A DNA stretch of 5,503 bases from an uncultured Bacilli bacterium (GTDB lineage Bacteria; Bacillota_I; Bacilli_A; RF39; UBA660): NCBI GenBank assembly GCA_947631885.1, contig CANRMZ010000086.1, positions 1 to 5,503 on the forward strand, written 5' to 3'. The notes below the pieces were generated by a model that made no database searches, was not told where the DNA came from, and was given only the letters and a program-made list of their open reading frames with translations. Positions 1 to 4,232 of this stretch are shown here, piece by piece; within the stretch, counting starts at the first letter, position 1; every line of letters begins with the position of its first letter. The translations under genes were made by a program, and so were the position numbers.

Positions 1-290
1 GAGCACTCTCTTAAAGCAGTATCCAAAGGTGTTTTATCTTCCTTATCAACATGACCACCGGGATAAAGATACATCTTTAAATCCTTATGGTATAAGAACA
101 AAAAACGTTTAGTTTTACGGACATAAATAAAAGCTCCTGCAACAAGATGACCATCAAAATTATTCCAATCTCTTATTTCATTTGAATCATGATTTTCTAA
201 ATAGTTAATAAACATCTCTTGTCTTGTCTTTTCTTCAGGATATATTTTTAAATAATTTTCTAGAATTTTAGTAACTTGCTCTTTCAACAC
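1..290 (-). CDS. Nudix hydrolase, C-terminal part beyond the window
   Basis: Reading the minus strand from 290 gives 96 codons without a stop, running off the left edge. The likely start is GTG at 290-288; a TTG follows directly at 287-285, an in-frame TAG lies upstream, and a purine-rich AGAAAGAAG precedes it. Residues 1-40 are a helical N-terminal extension. Residues 45-53 (FDGHLVAGA) and 62-68 (RFLFLYH) are the first strands of a Nudix fold. PGGHVD at 77-82 followed by ALRE at 92-95 is the first half of the Nudix box, with one residue more than usual between the Gly and the Arg-Glu. The arrangement of extension, GH, lLlhH and PGGH resembles the bacterial family that hydrolyses nucleoside-diphosphate-linked compounds. 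The substrate cannot be told. The rest of the box (EEXGU) is outside the window. The family call is firm; the specific activity is unknown. Confidence 0.88.
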   Translation of the reverse strand, partial: MLKEQVTKILENYLKIYPEEKTRQEMFINYLENHDSNEIRDWNNFDGHLVAGAFIYVRKTKRFLFLYHKDLKMYLYPGGHVDKEDKTPLDTALREC

Positions 291-313
291 TATATCTTCT
301 TTCTAACACTTAT

Positions 314-340
314 ATTATACAATATAATATTAACTAACAA
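314..340 (-). promoter_or_regulatory. Possible promoter of the Nudix gene
   Basis: On the minus strand, TATAAT (319-314) lies about 24 bases before the GTG start. A TTGTTA at 340-335 could act as the -35 box, but the spacer is only 15 bp. The whole divergent interval is AT-rich with several TATAAT-like words, so the exact boxes are uncertain. Confidence 0.3.
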
Positions 341-358
341 TATAATTTATTGTATAAT
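330..358 (+). promoter_or_regulatory. Probable promoter of the transglutaminase-like gene
   Basis: TTAACT (330-335) and a perfect TATAAT (353-358) are separated by 17 bp. Transcription would start near 365. The ATG at 364 would then be essentially leaderless, while the ATG at 376 would have an 11-nt leader. Other TATAAT words at 323-328 and 341-346 lack a good -35 box. Confidence 0.5.
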
Positions 359-375
359 AACTTATGGTGATATTA

Positions 376-924
376 ATGAAAGACGAATTACAACAATTTT
401 TAAACAAAATAAAAGAAATTGAATATGGCTGGATAGATAAAGATGGTAATAAATATATTAATCATATTGTAAAAAATAAATTCTTAACAGATTACTATTT
501 ACAAAAGCCAAGTGAAGTATGGAAAAATCAAATAGGTATCTGTTGGGATCAAGTTGAAGTAGAAAGAGAATTCTTTACAAAAAAAGAAATACCATTTAAA
601 AGCTTTTTAATCATTTATGATGATGGCGTTAAATTTCCTAATCACACTTTTGTTATTTTCAAACTAGGTAAAGAATATGGCTGGTTTGAAAATACATATA
701 AAAATGTTAAAGATGAGATAAGATATTATAAAACATTAAAAGATGCCCTAGAGGATGTCAAAAAAGAATTTATATCAGAAAATGATCTACAAATTATTGG
801 TAATAAATTATACTACTTTGCTTATGATAAACCCAAATATGGTATAGGCTATGAAGAGTTTGCTAAACATTGCCAAATGGGCATTAAAGCAAATGAAGAC
901 TTTAAAAACGTTGATACATTTTAA
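376..924 (+). CDS. Transglutaminase-like hypothetical protein
   Basis: I chose the ATG at 376 (182 aa) over the in-frame ATG at 364 because GGTGAT at 366-371 is a good extended Shine-Dalgarno match for 376 and nothing suitable precedes 364. The protein has no signal peptide or membrane segment and should be cytoplasmic. In numbering from 376, GICWD places a Cys at 56 at the start of a helix, PNHTF places a His at 90 on a strand, and WFENTY gives Glu105/Asn106 on the next strand. Cys, then His, then an acidic or amide residue about 15 residues later is the order and spacing of the transglutaminase/papain-like core; His is followed by VIFKLGKEYGWFE, like the HxWxEvyxdgkWyxvD pattern. The canonical Asp would be replaced by Glu or Asn. 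It could be a protease, amidase or an inactive member. It is monocistronic, divergent from the Nudix gene, and ends 2 nt before its terminator. Confidence 0.6.
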   Translation: MKDELQQFLNKIKEIEYGWIDKDGNKYINHIVKNKFLTDYYLQKPSEVWKNQIGICWDQVEVEREFFTKKEIPFKSFLIIYDDGVKFPNHTFVIFKLGKEYGWFENTYKNVKDEIRYYKTLKDALEDVKKEFISENDLQIIGNKLYYFAYDKPKYGIGYEEFAKHCQMGIKANEDFKNVDTF

Positions 925-925
925 G

Positions 926-945
926 AAGGACGAAAGTCCTTTTTT
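926..945 (+). terminator. Intrinsic terminator of the transglutaminase-like gene
   Basis: AAGGAC (926-931) and GTCCTT (936-941) form a perfect 6-bp stem closed by a GAAA tetraloop. A run of T follows to 945. It begins 2 nt after the TAA stop. Confidence 0.9.
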
Positions 946-955
946 ATTTGCAAAT

Positions 956-989
956 AAAAAACCTATCTTTCATTTAAGAAAAATAGGTT
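956..989 (-). terminator. Intrinsic terminator of surface protein gene A
   Basis: On the minus strand, AACCTATTTTTC (989-978) pairs with GAAAGATAGGTT (971-960) in a 12-bp stem with one T-G pair and a 6-nt loop, followed by a T run to 956. It faces the plus-strand terminator ending at 945, as expected between convergent genes. No T run follows it on the plus strand, so it serves gene A. Confidence 0.88.
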
Positions 990-1010
990 AAATAAAAGGA
1001 AAAGGATTTA

Positions 1011-1032
1011 TTCAAAAATATTAATTTTCGAA
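1011..1032 (-). other. Stem-loop with the stop codon of gene A in its loop
   Basis: On the minus strand, TTCGAAAAT (1032-1024) can pair with ATTTTTGAA (1019-1011). The 4-nt loop is TAAT, which contains the TAA stop. The fourth pair is G-U; in gene C it is G-C. Equivalent structures occur at 2393-2414 and 4211-4232. The stem is AT-rich and weak by itself. Confidence 0.5.
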
Positions 1033-2217
1033 TTTCTTTTTAATTGAATATCCTAAGCCAGCAACGCCTAATACAGCAACAGCGCCACCAACTAGATAAA
1101 GTGGTAGACTATCTAAAGTATTTGGGTTTTCTTCAGTTTGTTCTTTAGATTCTTCTTCAGAATCTGGTGTATTTTGAACGTTTACATCTTCAAATAAAGC
1201 AATTAAACTAATATCGGAAGTTATTTTAACTTCTTCATCATAAGCTTTTCCATCACTAGTTACAAATTTAACAAACTTTTTGTCTTCAACAGATTTTTTA
1301 ATTCCATTTATAGTATCAGCAGCACTAGCTAATGTTTCTTCATCATTTACTACAAAAGAAATTGATTTTTCACTATAACTAATTGTTACTTTATGTGTAA
1401 CTGCTTCTTTTCCTCTGTAAGTAAGTTGCTTCCCTTGTATTCCATCCTTTAATTTACCATTACCTTCATAAACTATGGTACCAGCTTCATTAGTAACAAC
1501 AATGCCGTCATGTTCAATATAAATTTTATTTTCAGTATCTCTAGTATTTTGAATAATAAAATCTTTTAAATTATCATCATTTGTTGCAACATTTACTACT
1601 CCATCAGTTTCCGTTGATTCAAGTATTCCGTCCATAATTAATTTAGGATTATTATCTCCGGTTACACTCTTTCCTTTTGAAATTTCTATGCCATTGTTTT
1701 CGCCTTTGGCACCATTGTGCCTTAATAGTAAATCTTTAATAGTTACTATTCCACCATTAACAAGAACTCCACCATATAAACAATCTTTGATTTCAACAAT
1801 ATCAAGAGTAACTTCGCCACCATCAAAAGCTTGAACACCGTATTTTGGCGCTCCACTTAATATAAGATTTTTTAGTGTTATATTTGCTTTAGCTGGTATA
1901 TTGGCTTTTACTGGCTTTGCGGTAATTAATGTTCCATTTGAACCAGATGCCTCAAAATCTGCACTGGCAGAAATCGTATAATTTTTACTTTCTCCTTTGC
2001 CGTCAATAGTAACAATGTTATCAAACTCAATAGGGGACTTTAATTCAATATCATCACCTAAAGTGATAATATCGCACCTTGCATTTAATGCAGTTCTTAA
2101 ACTTTCCTCAGTTGTAATATTATCACATGGTACAACAGCGGCTTTTACATTTGAAATAGTGAATACTGATAAGCCAGTTACTAAAGTAAAACCAAGTAAA
2201 TGTTTTAATTTTTTCAT
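1021..2217 (-). CDS. Secreted beta-helix surface protein A with C-terminal anchor
   Basis: I prefer the ATG at 2217 (398 aa) over the ATG at 2229 (402 aa). The AAGAAAGGA ribosome site ends only 1 nt before 2229, and MKKLKH aligns with the MKNLKL start of gene B. In 402-aa numbering, residues 5-30 are a signal peptide (KK, hydrophobic core, VKA-A). Residues 35-52 hold a Cys pair that may form a disulfide. Residues 55-260 have short strand repeats (GVQAF, GGEVTL, GGVLV, GGIVTI, GIEIS) typical of a right-handed parallel beta-helix. Residues 278-347 resemble a Listeria-Bacteroides repeat (DGKAYDEEVKITSDISLIALFE). An acidic linker follows, then NPNTLD at 368-373, a hydrophobic segment at 376-396 and KKKFEN. 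No pectate-lyase catalytic pattern was recognised. A surface adhesin or antigen role is inferred. The tail is shared with B and C; the body is not. Confidence 0.8.
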   Translation of the reverse strand: MKKLKHLLGFTLVTGLSVFTISNVKAAVVPCDNITTEESLRTALNARCDIITLGDDIELKSPIEFDNIVTIDGKGESKNYTISASADFEASGSNGTLITAKPVKANIPAKANITLKNLILSGAPKYGVQAFDGGEVTLDIVEIKDCLYGGVLVNGGIVTIKDLLLRHNGAKGENNGIEISKGKSVTGDNNPKLIMDGILESTETDGVVNVATNDDNLKDFIIQNTRDTENKIYIEHDGIVVTNEAGTIVYEGNGKLKDGIQGKQLTYRGKEAVTHKVTISYSEKSISFVVNDEETLASAADTINGIKKSVEDKKFVKFVTSDGKAYDEEVKITSDISLIALFEDVNVQNTPDSEEESKEQTEENPNTLDSLPLYLVGGAVAVLGVAGLGYSIKKKFEN

Positions 2218-2249
2218 TTTATTTTCCATATCCTTTCTTATTTTCTATA

Positions 2250-2278
2250 ATTTTAGTACATATGTTAGGTGTTGTCAA
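2250..2278 (-). promoter_or_regulatory. Promoter of surface protein gene A
   Basis: On the minus strand, a perfect TTGACA (2278-2273) is followed after exactly 17 bp by TAAAAT (2255-2250). Transcription should start near 2243, giving a leader of about 26 nt to the ATG at 2217. The -35 box, the -10 box and the upstream CATATATG match the promoter of gene B, which supports the assignment. Confidence 0.85.
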
Positions 2279-2301
2279 GAGCTCGAAACCTATCATATAT
2301 G
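2259..2301 (-). promoter_or_regulatory. Imperfect dyad around the -35 box of gene A
   Basis: On the plus strand, CATATGTTAGGT (2259-2270) and ACCTATCATATATG (2288-2301) are inverted copies with one mismatch and a 2-nt length difference. They flank a 17-nt centre that contains the -35 box. This could be an operator for a dimeric regulator. The outer CATATATG also occurs at the same distance upstream of gene B's -35 box. Function is inferred only. Confidence 0.35.
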
Positions 2302-2337
2302 TATAGAAATGGAAACAAATTCAGATAATTAAATATT

Positions 2338-2371
2338 AAAAAACCTATCTTTCATTTAAGAAAAATAGGTT
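2338..2371 (-). terminator. Intrinsic terminator of surface protein gene B
   Basis: This has the same 12-bp stem and 6-nt loop as the gene A terminator: plus-strand arms 2342-2353 and 2360-2371, with a minus-strand T run at 2343-2338. It lies upstream of the gene A promoter, so B transcripts should stop before A. Confidence 0.88.
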
Positions 2372-2392
2372 AAATAAAAGGAAAAGGATTTA

Positions 2393-2414
2393 TTCAAAAA
2401 TATTAATTTTCGAA
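2393..2414 (-). other. Stem-loop with the stop codon of gene B in its loop
   Basis: Same sequence as at 1011-1032: 9-bp stem including one G-U pair, with the TAA stop in a TAAT loop. Confidence 0.5.
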
Positions 2415-4004
2415 TTTTTTCTTTATTGAATATCCTAAGCCAGTAACACCTAATACAGCAACAGCTCCTCCAATTAGATAAAGAGGTAGGCTATCTAGTG
2501 TATTTGGGTTTTCAGCAGTAGAGCCAGAATTTTCAACTTCTTCAAGTCCTGCAATGGCATCATTTAATGCTTTTGCTAAAGCTTCATCTAATTTAGTATA
2601 ATCAGCCTCTTTATATTTAAGTGTAATTGTACCATCAGCATTTTTAATTACCTCTTGTCCTTCAGGTGCTACATAATCTTTTAATTGTTCAGCAGGATAT
2701 GTACCACCCATTAAATTAGTATTCGCACCGTCTTCAGTAGTTGGAACATTAGTAAATGATCCAGATGTAATAACAAGATTACCACTATTATTAATAGTTC
2801 CTGCTAATTCTCCGTTTCCAGCTTCGTCAACAATTGTTAATGAAGTTTCAGCATTATTTTCTAAATTAGCTGTTACTTTATGACCATTTAAATCAATTGT
2901 AATATCAGTACTAATTGGCATCTTTCCTGTTTTTTTACCAGCAAATGCTAAACTTGTTTCTTCAGTATCTTTTAATACGACAATATTATCACCATCAGCT
3001 GTATTAAAAGGTAATACTGCTTTTTCTAATGAAGCAAAATATTTATTTTCTGTTTCATTATAAGCTACAGCATCAACATTTCCTTCAATGGCACCCTTAA
3101 CTGTTAATGAACCGACACTTGTAGAAACCTTTCCCTTAGTTACCTTAAGAGTTAGTTGTACATTTTCAGGTATTACTAAAGTAACGCCCTCTGGAACTTC
3201 CTTATCTTCATCAAATGCCGTATCGCCATCTAAAACTATTCTAGTTCCTTTTGCTGCATATTTCATATTATCAAATGAAGTAGTAACTTCGCCGGTTAAT
3301 GAAACATCACCTGATATTTGTCCACTAACAACACTATCTTTAACTTCAATAGTTGCTTCTTCTCCCGCAGAAACAGCATAGCCAACTAAATTGGCAGTTC
3401 CTTCAAGTCTAACAGCACGAGCAGTTAAAACACTATTAGTTAGCGTTACTTTTCCACCTTTATTATTGTTTAATGCATTTGAACCATTTGTTCCCTTAAT
3501 TGTACTATTATTAACATTTAGTTCACCATAGTTTTGAATTCCTAAACCGCTTGAAACTTTACCTTCAGCTACAGTAGATTTGCAATTAGCAGTAATGTTT
3601 GAATCAGTAACTGTCATTTTTCCATTTGGTTCATTTTTTAATGCAACAAAATCACTTGTCACTTTAACACCATTAACAGTTAATGTTCCATCATTTCTTA
3701 TAGCAGATGCCTTAGCATTACCTGTTATTTCGCCTAATTTAGACGAACTACTGTCTATAATGGTTAAAGTTCCTCCATTATTTATTGCATATCCTTCATC
3801 AGCTGCTTTGAGTTCATGACCATTAAGATCAATTGTTAAAGTTGTATTTTTTTCTACTTTATATTCTTCTGTAAGAATATAATCTTTATCAAGTTTAATC
3901 GTGTTATTTGTTGCTGTAGGTAAAGTAGTATTAGCAGCACTAACACCAACAACCGAAACGAACATTGAAATAACAGCCATTATAAATAATTTTAAATTTT
4001 TCAT
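2403..4004 (-). CDS. Secreted beta-helix surface protein B, collapsed FIVAR domain
   Basis: The ATG at 4004 has AAGGAAG 9 nt upstream. The protein is 533 aa. Residues 1-23 are a signal peptide (cleavage near VSA-A). Residues 57-225 carry strand-turn repeats such as GTLTI, GTLTV, GKMTV, GELNV and GKVTL, every 22-32 residues, opened by TIDLNGH at 57-63; this is a beta-helix pattern. Residues 270-330 (VPEGVTL, GAIEGNV, YFASLEKA) match a module in protein C. A second TIDLNGH occurs at 368-374. ADYTKLDEALAKA at 467-479 joins LNDAIAGL at 480-487 directly: these are the two ends of a FIVAR domain whose 44-residue middle, present in C, is missing. NPNTLD at 499-504, a hydrophobic stretch at 507-527 and KKKFEN form the anchor. 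Its promoter contains an AT tract. No catalytic motif was recognised; surface display is inferred. Confidence 0.82.
   Translation of the reverse strand: MKNLKLFIMAVISMFVSVVGVSAANTTLPTATNNTIKLDKDYILTEEYKVEKNTTLTIDLNGHELKAADEGYAINNGGTLTIIDSSSSKLGEITGNAKASAIRNDGTLTVNGVKVTSDFVALKNEPNGKMTVTDSNITANCKSTVAEGKVSSGLGIQNYGELNVNNSTIKGTNGSNALNNNKGGKVTLTNSVLTARAVRLEGTANLVGYAVSAGEEATIEVKDSVVSGQISGDVSLTGEVTTSFDNMKYAAKGTRIVLDGDTAFDEDKEVPEGVTLVIPENVQLTLKVTKGKVSTSVGSLTVKGAIEGNVDAVAYNETENKYFASLEKAVLPFNTADGDNIVVLKDTEETSLAFAGKKTGKMPISTDITIDLNGHKVTANLENNAETSLTIVDEAGNGELAGTINNSGNLVITSGSFTNVPTTEDGANTNLMGGTYPAEQLKDYVAPEGQEVIKNADGTITLKYKEADYTKLDEALAKALNDAIAGLEEVENSGSTAENPNTLDSLPLYLIGGAVAVLGVTGLGYSIKKKFEN
2569..2585 (-). 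other. FIVAR deletion junction in gene B
   Basis: These 17 bases are identical to 4510-4526 of gene C and occupy the place where C continues with 132 further bases to the imperfect repeat 4378-4394. The pattern fits deletion between two short direct repeats that kept the N-terminal-side copy, leaving the reading frame intact. Confidence 0.7.
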
Positions 4005-4042
4005 TTTATCATTCTTCCTTTCTTAAATATTTGCGTTGGAAT
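4001..4042 (-). other. Possible 13-codon leader ORF before gene B with an orphan strong ribosome site
   Basis: A consensus AAGGAGG lies at 4053-4047 in the gene B leader with no ATG, GTG or TTG at a usable distance. An ATT at 4042-4040, 4 nt further on, opens a 13-codon frame (IPTQIFKKGRMIK) whose TGA at 4003-4001 overlaps the gene B start as ATGA. ATT initiation is rare, so this may instead be a ribosome standby site. Speculative. Confidence 0.2.
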
Positions 4043-4068
4043 ATATCCTCCTTCCCTTATTTTATTTA

Positions 4069-4098
4069 ATTTTATTATATATATATATATATTGTCAA
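4069..4098 (-). promoter_or_regulatory. Promoter of surface protein gene B with AT-repeat spacer
   Basis: On the minus strand, TTGACA (4098-4093) is followed after 18 bp by TAAAAT (4074-4069), the counterpart of gene A's -10 box. A better -10 word, TATAAT (4079-4074), sits only 13 bp from the -35 box. The spacer is mostly an AT dinucleotide tract, so its length may vary by slippage. The predicted start is near 4062, giving a leader of about 58 nt. Confidence 0.75.
4077..4092. repeat. (AT)8 dinucleotide tract in the gene B promoter spacer
   Basis: Eight perfect AT units lie directly against the -35 box of gene B. Each unit gained or lost shifts the -35/-10 spacing by 2 bp. Two more units would place TATAAT at the optimal 17 bp. 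Confidence 0.9.
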
Positions 4099-4113
4099 GG
4101 GTTTCAAGCCTTG

Positions 4114-4121
4114 CATATATG
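4114..4121. promoter_or_regulatory. CATATATG element upstream of gene B promoter
   Basis: CATATATG, a perfect palindrome, lies 15 bp upstream of the -35 box. The same word is at 2294-2301 at exactly the same distance from gene A's -35 box; the two sites also share the next two bases (TA). The sequence between differs substantially, so the conserved word may be a regulator site or an UP-like element. Confidence 0.4.
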
Positions 4122-4155
4122 TAAAAAAGCAAGAAATAAAATATAATTTGACATT

Positions 4156-4189
4156 AAAAAACCTACTTTTCTTTTCGGAAAAATAGGTT
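4156..4189 (-). terminator. Intrinsic terminator of surface protein gene C
   Basis: On the minus strand, AACCTATTTTTC (4189-4178) pairs with GAAAAGTAGGTT (4171-4160) over 12 bp, followed by a T run to 4156. Compared with the other two terminators, the single T-G pair has moved by one position and the loop differs, while the stem is kept. Confidence 0.88.
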
Positions 4190-4210
4190 AAATAAAAGGA
4201 AAAGGATTAT

Positions 4211-4232
4211 TTCGAAAATATTAATTTTCGAA
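4211..4232 (-). other. Stem-loop with the stop codon of gene C in its loop
   Basis: On the minus strand, TTCGAAAAT (4232-4224) pairs perfectly with ATTTTCGAA (4219-4211) around a TAAT loop that holds the TAA stop. The G-U pair of copies 1 and 2 is a G-C pair here. Confidence 0.55.

Larger units (their letters stand above)
955..1035 (-). repeat. 3' end repeat, copy 1 (after gene A)
   Basis: These 81 nt are identical to 2337-2417. The block covers the terminator, the 3' UTR and the last codons (FEN-stop) of gene A. Just inside the coding sequence the match breaks: base 1036 differs, followed by scattered differences. A third, diverged copy is at 4156-4255. Confidence 0.95.
2337..2417 (-). repeat. 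3' end repeat, copy 2 (after gene B)
   Basis: Identical over 81 nt to 955-1035. Within gene B the similarity switches partner: 2397-2437 is identical over 41 nt to 4215-4255 of gene C. Copy 2 is therefore a mosaic of the A-type 3' UTR and the C-type terminal codons. Confidence 0.95.

Noticed and set aside
364..375. ATG at 364 as start of the transglutaminase-like gene
   Set aside because: It lies at the predicted transcription start with no ribosome site; the GGTGAT within it serves the ATG at 376.
1997..2332. Plus-strand open frame of 111 codons overlapping the start of gene A and its promoter
   Set aside because: It is antisense to the signal-peptide region and the promoter of gene A, has no ribosome site and no recognisable protein features.
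3088..3819. Plus-strand open frames of 97 and 79 codons inside gene B
   Set aside because: They are the complement of the repetitive Thr/Val-rich coding sequence of B, which lacks stops on the other strand by composition.
4001..4012. Three-codon mini-ORF (ATG at 4012) overlapping the gene B start
   Set aside because: The ribosome site AAGGAAG ends 1 nt before it, too close for initiation, whereas it fits the gene B ATG at 4004. The overlap is kept only as part of the leader ORF idea.
4005..4155. Riboswitch in the gene B leader
   Set aside because: The leader is about 58 nt, with no stable paired domain and no terminator hairpin ahead of the start.
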